Shown: piece by piece, positions 9,191-16,939 of the stretch
How positions within the stretch are numbered: the first letter of the stretch is position 1
Layout: each line of letters begins with the position of its first letter
From: Caballeronia cordobensis
Lineage (GTDB): Bacteria > Pseudomonadota > Gammaproteobacteria > Burkholderiales > Burkholderiaceae
NCBI RefSeq assembly: GCF_001544575.2
Contig: NZ_FCNY02000010.1
Location: forward strand, 124,001-188,000
Direction of reading: 5' to 3'
DNA length: 64,000 bases
The notes under the pieces: model-generated
The model's database searches: none
What the model saw: the letters and a program-made list of their open reading frames with translations, nothing else
Told to the model about the DNA's origin: nothing
Translations under genes and position numbers: made by a program

Positions 9191-9994
9191 GAGGACTACA
9201 CCTATAGGCGTAGTCTTTCACCGACATACGTAGCCCTAAGCCACCACAAAGGTAGTCTTGCGGCTCCCGACAAAAGTAGTCCTGACCCGCAAAGACTACA
9301 ATTCTCGGGGTTATCCCCACTAAAAATGTAGTCCTATGAGCCTAAATCCGCTTAAGGATCAAGGGGTTAGGTGACGTTAACAGATGAGATTGGATTGATA
9401 CTTAGAGATCAGATCGACCCGAGAAAGATCGGCACCAGCCCATTGAAGGCACAGGTCGAGGCTTCAAAACCTGCTGGCGCTCAAGCAAACCCACCTGGCC
9501 AATGCTTCCAGGACTACATGTCTCGGGGTGCTACCACTGCCTGTCCGCAAAATTCGCCCAAAAAGACTACATTTATCGGGCCTTTCCTCAGGAGACCCCT
9601 ATAGAAGTAGTCTTGACTCGTGGTTAGCGCCCTTGCGCACGCATACGGGCTGTTCCGCCGAGTTGCAAGCCCCGATTTCGAAAGCGTAGTCACGTAATGC
9701 GCCAAATAAACGTAGTCTTCACGGTGGTCCCGATACGGCCTTGAGTGCCAAACAGGACCATGTTCCGTCTTGCTCACAATAAATGTGGGCATCAATGCCT
9801 TGCACTGTCAAGGAACCGAGGGTTCCCCCGCTCACTGGCGGTGTTTCTGCCTTGGCCGTCGCGCGTTGTGGTACCGCAACATCCTAAAGACTACTTTTAT
9901 GGGCGCCTGCCCGGTCGTGGGGACCGTCGACCCCCGCACAACCTCGCCCTCAGGACTACATTTATTGGTGACTGGAGCAACAAGACTACATACC
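9191..9994. repeat. Iteron array, candidate replication origin
   Basis: About 14 short repeats with core GTAGTC (or its reverse GACTAC), often extended to AAATGTAGTCTT, occur in both orientations. Approximate positions: 9191, 9205, 9225 (weak), 9247, 9270, 9289, 9321, 9508, 9560, 9603, 9680, 9704, 9885, 9951 and 9980. The first two face each other around CCTATAGG. The array ends 58 bases before the Rep gene. Rep_3-type initiators bind such iterons to open the origin and to limit copy number. The unusual points are the irregular spacing and mixed orientation. No competing gene is convincing in this stretch. Confidence 0.75.
9311..9319 (+). promoter_or_regulatory. Candidate DnaA box
   Basis: TTATCCCCA differs from the consensus DnaA box TTATCCACA at one position and lies inside the iteron array, next to the moderately A+T-rich stretch 9321-9420. 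Iteron origins commonly carry DnaA boxes here. Confidence 0.4.
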
Positions 9995-10051
9995 TTTTTT
10001 GACATGGGGCTTGTAGCCGGTCATAGTAGCGCCTACATCGTTGGAGGGAGT

Positions 10052-11563
10052 ATGGGCGTCAGGAACAGAAAAATCGAAAACCAACTCTTGCTCCCGGTCG
10101 CTGCAGCGACGTTAGCCTCTTCCAGCCTTGCTACACGAGAGGAGTCGACAACGGCGTCAATCGCCGAGCTCGGCAGCGATGCCGTGGAGGTTCTCACTGA
10201 AGAAGACGAGGCTGCGCTTCTTGAGAGGCTATCTTCTACGGACATGGCGCGGCTTTATTTGAGCAACGAATCAGAGGGCAAGAGGAACTACCAGCAGAGT
10301 CTCGATCTTTTCAGGGAAGGGGTTCCGGTTACCCAAGTAAAAGAAGAACTCCTTCTGAAAAAAGTCAGCCAGCGAGTACGGTTTATAAACCCGCTAAAGC
10401 TTCTGCAGAGCAAGTTGCATAACGCTCTCATTTTCGTCGCGCGTCCGACAATGTCGACGCAGCAGGTCTTCTCGGTCTCGCTTGATTACCTATCGTGGTT
10501 AGTGGACCACAACGTGAACGACTACGCCTACTTGAAAGCGTCACTGTCAGAGATGCAGCAAGCGCTAATGCAGATTCCGGATGGGAATCGATGGTTCTCA
10601 ACGCAGATGATTCAGGATGTTCTCATCGAAGGGACGACCCTACACTACAAGATTCCGGCGTTCCTATGCAGGCTCTACGCCGCGCCGGATCGGTACCATC
10701 ACGTCTCGATGAGGATGAACGCGCGATTCAAAAGCAAATACACCCTGAACCTATATGAGTTGTTGCGAGAAAACCTGTGGCGAGGAGAGACGGGTTACAT
10801 GACGCTCGACGAATTCAGAGAGCGAATGGGCGTTGGCCCAGAGGAATATACGGAGTTCAAACGTCTGAGTATGAGAGTGATACAACCGGCACTAGTGGAG
10901 CTTGAGTCGCTGGGCGACATTTTCGCCTCGGTGCGATATGGGCGGGAGAAGCGATTCGTCACTTCGCTCAACTTCGTGATAGTTCAAAATCCCAACAGCA
11001 AACTATTGTCTGAGAGTGCCTACCTTGACCCGGGCCGGTACAAAGAACTTCGGGAAGAATTCGGTCTCAATCAGAAGCAGATCAAAGAGATCGCAGAAGC
11101 TTTCCCTATAGAACGAATCGAAGCGATATCTGATGTCTTGTTGTATCGCTACGTTCTAAACAGACAGAAAAACCCCGTTAAAAATTGGTTCTCTTTGTTT
11201 AGAAGTGCCCTGCGAGACGAAGAGGACCGTTATCTACTAACGAATTCGGAGAAGGCCGAACTCTCACTGTTCCGAGAAAAGCGGCAGCAGGCGGCGCTGT
11301 TAGAAGATAATCAACGCCGTGAGCGGGAGCTGGAGCGGCGTCGGACCGCGGCCCGGAAGGATAAAAGCAATAGGATGGACGAGTATTGGGCCCAACTTCC
11401 GGAAGGCAGCCGCCAGGAACTGTGGGACGGCTTCCTGAGCTCTCCGGAAGGAAAGCATTTCCGACAAGCTCGAAAACTGTCGCCCGGAAGCAGGCCTGAC
11501 GTCACCCACCCGCTTGCAAGGGCGAGCTTTGCCGATTATCTTAATCGGTTAGCGGTAATTTGA
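10052..11563 (+). CDS. rep: Plasmid replication initiator, Rep_3/RepB-like
   Basis: A 503-residue protein from ATG 10052, preceded by GGAGG at 10043-10047. The frame stays open into the iterons, but earlier starts lack a ribosome site. The middle (about residues 130-330) has the two-winged-helix pattern of Rep_3 initiators: VRFINPLKLLQSKLHNALIF, FSVSLDYLSWLV, YTLNLYELLRENLW, YMTLDEFRERMGV, FKRLSMRVIQPALVEL. The C-terminus holds a charged coiled coil rich in Arg/Glu/Gln. It is expected to bind the upstream iterons and start replication. It is longer than classical RepE/RepA (about 250-350 residues) because of the N- and C-terminal extensions. Confidence 0.8.
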   Translation: MGVRNRKIENQLLLPVAAATLASSSLATREESTTASIAELGSDAVEVLTEEDEAALLERLSSTDMARLYLSNESEGKRNYQQSLDLFREGVPVTQVKEELLLKKVSQRVRFINPLKLLQSKLHNALIFVARPTMSTQQVFSVSLDYLSWLVDHNVNDYAYLKASLSEMQQALMQIPDGNRWFSTQMIQDVLIEGTTLHYKIPAFLCRLYAAPDRYHHVSMRMNARFKSKYTLNLYELLRENLWRGETGYMTLDEFRERMGVGPEEYTEFKRLSMRVIQPALVELESLGDIFASVRYGREKRFVTSLNFVIVQNPNSKLLSESAYLDPGRYKELREEFGLNQKQIKEIAEAFPIERIEAISDVLLYRYVLNRQKNPVKNWFSLFRSALRDEEDRYLLTNSEKAELSLFREKRQQAALLEDNQRRERELERRRTAARKDKSNRMDEYWAQLPEGSRQELWDGFLSSPEGKHFRQARKLSPGSRPDVTHPLARASFADYLNRLAVI

Positions 11564-11912
11564 ACGTTTCTCGCTAATACTATAATTTCTCAGACATTCC
11601 AAGCCCGGGATCCGTGTCTGTTTGCTCGGGACAAGCGGAGACGCGTCAAGCTCCGCACAACGTCTCTCTCACGATCACGGCTCCGCCGCTCAGCCAATAT
11701 TCGTTCGTGACTTTCCCAAAGTTCTCGTGGCCGCACGTGTGTATCGACGAGAGCGGGACCGCTTCATTTCTTCGTCTGGGAGCGCCCTCGCCCCAAACCT
11801 CGCGGTAGCAACTTCTGAGATCCCTACAGTCTCGAAGCCTTTGCTGTTCATGGGGCAATGGCGGTGACGTAGCCACCAGCGACTGCGGCGCGAGCAGTCG
11901 CCATGGGAGTCT
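11564..11912. other. Intergenic region after rep
   Basis: Short open frames occur on both strands but none has a convincing ribosome site or recognisable domain. I see no gene here. It leads directly into the palindrome array. Confidence 0.4.
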
Positions 11913-12755
11913 GCGTGCCTACCACGTGGTAGGCACGCGAACCGTCGCCCATGTAGTTCGCGTGGCTACCACGTGGTAGTGCGGCACGAACATCGTCGCC
12001 GTGGGCACCGGGTTGCTTACCTCCCGGCAGTGCGAAACCCGAACGCCGCGATTGGGCGACTGCGTGGCTACCACGTGGTAGTGCGGCACGAACATCGTCG
12101 CCGTAGGCGCCGGGTTGCTTTCCTTCCGGCAGTGCGAACCCGAACGCCGCGATTGGGCGACTGCGTGGCTACCACGTGGTAGTGCGGGCACGCGAACCGT
12201 CGCCCATTTAGTTCGCGTGGCTACCACGTGGTAGTGCGGCACGAGCACCGTCGCCGTGGGCGCCCGGTTGCTTACCTCCCGGCAGTGCGAACCCGAAGCG
12301 CCGCAGTTGGGCGACTGCGTGGCTACCACGTGGTAGTGCGGGCACGCGAACCGTCGCCCATTTAGTTCGCGTGGCTACCACGTGGTAGTGCGGCACGAAC
12401 ATCGTCGCCGTGGGCGCCGGGTTGCTTACCTCCCGGCAGTGCGAAACCCGAACGCCGCAGTTGGGCGACTGCGTGGCTAACCACGTGGTAGTGCGCGATG
12501 AGCGCTGCAACGCAGTGCGATTCCATATCTCGCACGCGTAGTCGGCGAGGACACCGTGTCGTAAGAATTCATACGATGAATACTGGATCAGTTTTGTGTC
12601 GACGGTGACACTGGCGCGCGCCACTTGGCAGACGGTAAGGCGACTAAGTGTCCACCGCCCTTGTCGCCGGCGGCGTAATGGATAGCTATGAACTAGCGAT
12701 ACGGCACCGGCATGTTGCGAATGATTCGGTTTGGTAGAGCTCTACCACGTGGTAG
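11913..12755. repeat. Array of CTACCACGTGGTAG palindromes, candidate parS centromere
   Basis: Nine copies of the 14-bp palindrome CTACCACGTGGTAG start at 11919, 11966, 12068, 12169, 12221, 12323, 12375, 12477 (one inserted A) and 12742. The first extends to 26 bp of dyad symmetry (11913-11938). Spacings alternate near 102 and 52 bases because each lies in longer repeated blocks, one containing GGGTTGCTTACCTCCCGGCA and one containing CGAACCGTCGCCCATTTAG. The central CACGTG recalls parS sites bound by ParB. The array sits just upstream of parA-parB, so it is probably the partition centromere. Apparent ORFs on the minus strand here are by-products of the repeats. Confidence 0.7.
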
Positions 12756-12839
12756 TGCCAATTCCGCACAAACCCACGAGACGGGTCTCGAACCTAAAGT
12801 AATTTCTAGATTCTGACCGCGCTTGCTTGTAGAATCGCA

Positions 12840-12851
12840 AGAAAATTTTCT
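12840..12851. promoter_or_regulatory. Candidate operator in front of parA
   Basis: AGAAAATTTTCT is a perfect 12-bp palindrome 18 bases before the parA ATG, in an A+T-rich promoter-like stretch. Par operons are usually autoregulated, so this may be the site for ParA or ParB repression. That role is inferred. Confidence 0.35.
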
Positions 12852-12869
12852 AAACATATTCCGGAGCCG

Positions 12870-13565
12870 ATGATGGGACTCGTAATCGCAGTCGCGAATC
12901 AGAAGGGCGGGGTAGGAAAAACGACAACAACGATGAACCTAGCTGGAGCGTTTTCCGCCTCGGGCTATCGGGTATTCGTTGCCGACGCGGATGGACAGCA
13001 GTCGTGCATGAGTTGGGCTGCAACTGCAGATCCTGAAAAGCCGCTCCCTTTCCGCGTGGGGGCGGTCCGCAAACTTGAAAAAAATATCGGCAACGAGATC
13101 GGGCGATTGGCGGACGACTACGACGTCGTTCTTGTCGACTGTCCCCCGAACATTGACGACTTAACAACCGGTCGCGTCCTAGCAGTTGCCGATGCAACCA
13201 TAGTTCCGACCAATGCATCGCCTCTCGACCTTTGGAGCAGTGAAGGGATGATGGCACTGATTGAGCGGACACGGCTCCATAACAAAGCCGGTAAGTTTGC
13301 AATTTTGGTGAGTAAAACAAATGCGAAAACTGTTCTACATAAGCAGATGAGCGAGGTGTTACGGGAAAGCAATGTGTTGCTCCTACGAACCGCTGTACGG
13401 CAGCGAGAGGTCTATCCGCAGGCAGCGGCACTAGGACGAACGGTTTTTGATGTCCGCGGGATTCGCGGCGTGAAGCCGGCCAAAGAGGAAATCAACGCTC
13501 TCTTCGACGAACTGGTTGAGTTGTTGAATAGCGAGGAAGAGGCTGCAGAGGTGTCGCATGGCTAA
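12870..13565 (+). CDS. parA: Plasmid partition ATPase ParA (small form)
   Basis: A 231-residue ParA/MinD-type ATPase that moves plasmid copies apart on the nucleoid. It has the deviant Walker A KGGVGKTTT near residue 12, the switch region DADGQQS, Walker B VVLVDCPPNID, and no N-terminal HTH extension, which places it with short type Ib-like ParAs. Two ATGs in tandem (12870, 12873) could serve; GGAG at 12863-12866 suits the second better. It overlaps parB by 8 bases. It differs from chromosomal ParA in length and in lacking the long N-terminus. Confidence 0.9.
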   Translation: MMGLVIAVANQKGGVGKTTTTMNLAGAFSASGYRVFVADADGQQSCMSWAATADPEKPLPFRVGAVRKLEKNIGNEIGRLADDYDVVLVDCPPNIDDLTTGRVLAVADATIVPTNASPLDLWSSEGMMALIERTRLHNKAGKFAILVSKTNAKTVLHKQMSEVLRESNVLLLRTAVRQREVYPQAAALGRTVFDVRGIRGVKPAKEEINALFDELVELLNSEEEAAEVSHG

Positions 13566-14565
13566 GTTAAACCTAACTAGCCGGGTCAGAGCCGGCATGG
13601 CTTTGGAACGTCAATCTGCAGAGGCGCGCCTGCAGAAGAATGCAGTCGCCGAGACTGCGCTGAGGGAGGCAGCAACGGTTGTCGGTGTGCCGCCGTTTCA
13701 CGGCGCTGACGTGGCGACAAGAGTCCCGAGGCAAAAAATCAAAATTGCAGATACGGTTTCGAACCCCTACAACCCTCGAACTTTTTATAGCGCCGAGACG
13801 ATTGATGGCTTGGCTCGCAGCCTAGAAGTAGACGGACAACTTGAGCCCATTAAGGTAACTCGGCTTTCGGAGTATCCCGGAAAATGGGTGATCATCGACG
13901 GCGAACGGCGGGTACGCGCAGCAAAATCACGCGGCGCAGAATACATCGACGCGGAGTTGCACGAAGAGCGCCTGGAAAACAAGGCACTTTACCTTCGAGC
14001 ATACAAGGCAAACAAAGAGCGCGACGCGCAAACGGTTTTCGACGACGCAATTGCGTGGAGCCGCCTTCTCGAACAAGGCATTTACCGAGATTACTCAGAG
14101 CTTGCCGCGGCCGTGAATGAAGCGCCGACACACGTGAACAAGGTGATACTTCTTAACAGCCTACCGTCCTCGTTCTTAAGCCGGATGGCTCAATCTTCGG
14201 AGACTGTCGGTCTTGCCCATGCGTACAACCTCAAGCTCATTCTCGAGCGAGGAGGGCAGGCCGTAGCCGAACATTGGCTTCAAGAGATTCTGGAAGGCCG
14301 AGCGAGCGTGAGACGGCTTGAACAAGCTGCTTCCGCAGAAGCACCGACGCGCCGGGCAGGTTCGAGGCGTGTTCATTACCAATCGCGAGTTCAGTTCAAG
14401 CGGCGTGATGGTGGTCCTCTTGGCGAATTGAAGTTGTTCGCCGACGGAAGGACAGAACTTAGTCTCCAAGGCGTCGATGGCGAATCTCAACAGATCCTAG
14501 CTGAGCGCATGAAACAGCTTATCGAAAGTTGGACCCGCGAACTTGACGGCGAGGCCTCGGTGTAA
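13558..14565 (+). CDS. parB: Partition protein ParB
   Basis: A 335-residue ParB/Spo0J-family DNA-binding CTPase-type protein. Features in order: a basic N-terminus of about 55 residues; the ParB N-domain with NPYNPRTFYSAETIDGLARSL and WVIIDGERRVRAAKSRG (the GERR box); an HTH segment (DYSELAAAVNEAPTHVNKVILL); and a C-terminal dimerisation-like region ending ELDGEASV. It overlaps parA and is translationally coupled to it. The likely binding targets are the CTACCACGTGGTAG sites upstream, which is an inference from position. Confidence 0.9.
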   Translation: MAKLNLTSRVRAGMALERQSAEARLQKNAVAETALREAATVVGVPPFHGADVATRVPRQKIKIADTVSNPYNPRTFYSAETIDGLARSLEVDGQLEPIKVTRLSEYPGKWVIIDGERRVRAAKSRGAEYIDAELHEERLENKALYLRAYKANKERDAQTVFDDAIAWSRLLEQGIYRDYSELAAAVNEAPTHVNKVILLNSLPSSFLSRMAQSSETVGLAHAYNLKLILERGGQAVAEHWLQEILEGRASVRRLEQAASAEAPTRRAGSRRVHYQSRVQFKRRDGGPLGELKLFADGRTELSLQGVDGESQQILAERMKQLIESWTRELDGEASV

Positions 14566-14868
14566 TGATTTGAGGTGCGCAAAGGCGTGGAAGCCGCCCG
14601 ACGATGAGGCGTCTTCTCCCTCACCGCCAGCAGAGGTAGACATCCAAACAGTCCGCTCGCCAACTAAACGCGGAGTGCGACGACGGGGGCGGCAGCAAAG
14701 CCGACGCGGCCGATGCGTGATTGAAGAAACGCAAGATTCTGGCCGGTAGGACGGACCCCGTTCGGTTTATACATAGGCCGAAAAGAACACCTTATTTGTC
14801 GCCTTTCGCCGCTTTGCGCAGCGCTGCTAGATCGGATAATCGCCGCGGGCAAAGGGACAAGGACACAA
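14566..14868. other. Gap between parB and the next gene
   Basis: No convincing gene or repeat is visible. The stretch contains the upstream region of the following gene, with a purine-rich AAGGGACAAGGACAC just before its ATG. Confidence 0.35.
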
Positions 14869-15894
14869 ATGACCGCACTCGCTGGCACACCGATATCTCG
14901 CGATCCTCTCGCACTGGCTGAGCTCTACCATTCAGGCCTCGGCACTTCATGGACAACTCAACGGGGAGCGGTCGATGCATTCGCCCGGTTCACTCCTAAG
15001 GTGACTTACGACGCACTATGCCGCGCCATTACTGTCTCGAAGCTGCCGCCGGCGGTACTTGCATTGTTTGAAACGGCCGGAATATGGCATGAAACGGCTA
15101 GACAACTAACCGACCTGGTCCGAAAGCACGGCCCCGACGTCCTCTGTCAGCGTGCGTCCGAAATTGATCCGCTAGGACGGCACTGGACGGAAATCATCGA
15201 TCTCCTTGACGGTAGGGATGCGCGGCCGCCGCAACGAATCGTGCGCGCCATCGCGCCGTTGAAATTGGCCGCCGAGTACAAGCGAGGAATCGAGGAGGGT
15301 CGGTGGACCTCGACGACCACCGCCGTCGCCGCGTCCCCGTCGTGGAATCGGACGGTTCTGCAAAAAGCGGTAGCGATCTCAGAGCTGCCAGCCGAGGTGT
15401 TAGAGCTCTTTGAGCTCAAACAGATCACATATGACCTCGGCGCTAGGCTCGTAAAAATCCGAAACGCTATCGGCGAGAGCGAGATGACTGAGCGTGCGAA
15501 AAAGATCTTGAGCGCGCCTCGCCGTAGAACGATTGATGAGATTGTGGCGAGCTTGCTGCAGGTTCGTTCGGAACAGGGAGTGGAACTAGCAGTACGCCGA
15601 GAAAAGGCGTCAATCGTCTTTGAGTTTAAAGTCGCGCTAGACGAGTCCGAAGAGTTGATGACCGGTACCAGCGAGATCGCAGCACTGGTCCAGGTGGCGC
15701 TGATGAACGTACGGTTCAAGCGCAACGCCGACGCTGATCATAATCGCACCAAGGCACGCTGGGCTGACAGCAAAGACAAGCGCGCAATAGCCAAGCGCAT
15801 GGTCGCTGCTGGAAGGTCGCTCCGGGAAATCGCCGCTGACTTAGCGGTTTCAAAAACGACGGTTGCTCGTTGGACTTCTGAACAGACGCAATGA
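14869..15894 (+). CDS. Uncharacterised protein with two ParB-like helical modules and a C-terminal HTH
   Basis: A 341-residue protein with no ParB N-domain. Two segments resemble each other and the HTH/linker region of ParB/KorB: one with LCRAITVSKLPPAVLALFE (about residues 45-100) and one with LQKAVAISELPAEVLELFE (about 160-215). Both continue into a helix rich in Leu and Ile. The end carries a resolvase-type HTH (GRSLREIAADLAVSKTTVAR). It follows parAB on the same strand. It may be an accessory partition or copy-control DNA-binding protein, but the function is not known to me. Confidence 0.6.
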   Translation: MTALAGTPISRDPLALAELYHSGLGTSWTTQRGAVDAFARFTPKVTYDALCRAITVSKLPPAVLALFETAGIWHETARQLTDLVRKHGPDVLCQRASEIDPLGRHWTEIIDLLDGRDARPPQRIVRAIAPLKLAAEYKRGIEEGRWTSTTTAVAASPSWNRTVLQKAVAISELPAEVLELFELKQITYDLGARLVKIRNAIGESEMTERAKKILSAPRRRTIDEIVASLLQVRSEQGVELAVRREKASIVFEFKVALDESEELMTGTSEIAALVQVALMNVRFKRNADADHNRTKARWADSKDKRAIAKRMVAAGRSLREIAADLAVSKTTVARWTSEQTQ

Positions 15895-16006
15895 AGGTAA
15901 CGCGGTGCCGCGATAAAAGTCGATATACTGAATTTTAGCAACCGCCTCATAATTGCCTGGCGACGCGTCCGAGAGCATTGAAGCAAGCCGCAAAAAGGCG
16001 GTAGAG

Positions 16007-16026
16007 TACTGTATATATATACAGTA
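16007..16026. promoter_or_regulatory. Perfect LexA (SOS) box
   Basis: TACTGTATATATATACAGTA matches the ideal LexA operator at every position and is fully palindromic. It lies 11 bases before the ATG at 16038. LexA-regulated promoters with such strong boxes are tightly repressed until DNA damage. The gene it controlled appears cut by the IS66 element that follows. Confidence 0.8.
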
Positions 16027-16037
16027 TCGCGATCCTC

Positions 16038-16141
16038 ATGCCGCTTCCCAGTTTTTTGCCGGTCAGCTACCACGAACTCAGAGTGCTCTGGTCCAGAGAC
16101 AGGGCGCGGGATCCCGACGGTATCGTGTCCACTAAAGCGAA
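16038..16141 (+). pseudogene. Truncated SOS-controlled ORF (5' end only)
   Basis: The frame begins MPLPSFLPVSYHELRVLW just after the LexA box and runs about 34 codons to the probable left end of the IS66 element, beyond which the frame is an out-of-phase read of the transposase gene. I do not recognise the family. Position suggests a DNA-damage-response gene lost by insertion or deletion. Confidence 0.4.
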
Positions 16142-16152
16142 TAAGCGGACAC

Positions 16153-16539
16153 GTGAACACTATCGAAGAAGAGGCGTTGCCGACCCGTCGCCGTCGTCGG
16201 CGCTACACCGAAGACTTTAAGGCACGCGTTGTTGCCGCTTGCCAGGGTACCGGCGTGTCGGTGGCGGCGGTCGCGCTGGAACATCGGCTCAACGCGAACC
16301 TACTGCGACGCTGGCTTGATCAGGCAGAAGGCAGACTTCCGAAGCGGTTGTCTGAACGCCCGGTAGAAGCTCAATCGACACCACTACCAGCGTTCGTTCC
16401 TGTTGCTATGGGGGCGAAGCAGGTAGCTTCGACGGAGATCAGGGTCGAAGTTCGCCGGGGCAATCAGTCGATAACGGTGAGCTGGCCGGTCTCCGAAGCC
16501 GCGCAATGCGCGACATGGCTGCGCGAGTGGCTGCGGTGA
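16153..16539 (+). CDS. tnpA: IS66 transposase accessory protein TnpA
   Basis: A 128-residue protein starting at a GTG. It has a basic stretch TRRRRRRYTEDFKARVVAAC and a helix-turn-helix (VSVAAVALEHRLNANLLRRWL), the standard OrfA DNA-binding module of IS66 elements. It overlaps tnpB by about 34 bases, as is usual for the family. Confidence 0.9.
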   Translation: MNTIEEEALPTRRRRRRYTEDFKARVVAACQGTGVSVAAVALEHRLNANLLRRWLDQAEGRLPKRLSERPVEAQSTPLPAFVPVAMGAKQVASTEIRVEVRRGNQSITVSWPVSEAAQCATWLREWLR

Positions 16540-16874
16540 TTCGTGTCGATGAGATCTGGCTAGCAGTTGATCCGCTGGACATGCGGGCCGGCTTCGACAC
16601 GGCGTTGGGGCGCGTGGTGAAGGTCTTCGGCGCCGCGCATCCGCACCACGCGTACCTGTTCACCAACCGCCGCGCCAACCGACTCAAGGTCCTGGTCCAC
16701 GATGGCATCGGTATCTGGTTGGCAGCGCGGCGGCAGAATCAGGGGCAGTTCGTCTGGCCCCACGCTGGCAGCGAACCCAAGCAGCAGGTGCTCACGCACG
16801 AACAATTGGCGGGCTTGGTGCTGGGGCTGCCGTGGCAACGCATCGGCCAGGATGGCGTGATCCGCATCATCTGA
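16506..16874 (+). CDS. tnpB: IS66 accessory protein TnpB
   Basis: A 122-residue IS66 Orf2 protein with the diagnostic IWLAVDPLDMRAGFDTAL, AYLFTNRRANRLKVLVHDG and LVLGLPWQRIG. Internal starts (MAARV at 16515) are possible. It is needed with TnpA for transposition in studied members, though its biochemical role is unclear. Confidence 0.92.
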   Translation: MRDMAARVAAVIRVDEIWLAVDPLDMRAGFDTALGRVVKVFGAAHPHHAYLFTNRRANRLKVLVHDGIGIWLAARRQNQGQFVWPHAGSEPKQQVLTHEQLAGLVLGLPWQRIGQDGVIRII

Positions 16875-16939
16875 CGCGTCGGCGGTGACGTATACAGTTC
16901 TCCTTCTCGCGCGTGCGGGGTTCTGGCAGACTGGTCTGC

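Noticed and set aside
9770-10051. Extended N-terminus of the Rep frame into the iterons
   Set aside because: The extension codes through the iterons, lacks a ribosome site and starts far upstream. ATG 10052 has GGAGG directly before it.
11919-12624. Two minus-strand frames of about 137 codons inside the palindrome array
   Set aside because: They only translate the repeated DNA blocks (HYHVVATR patterns). The array itself explains them.
11913-12755. CRISPR array
   Set aside because: Repeats are short palindromes in larger duplicated blocks, the intervals between them are themselves repeated, and no cas genes are present.
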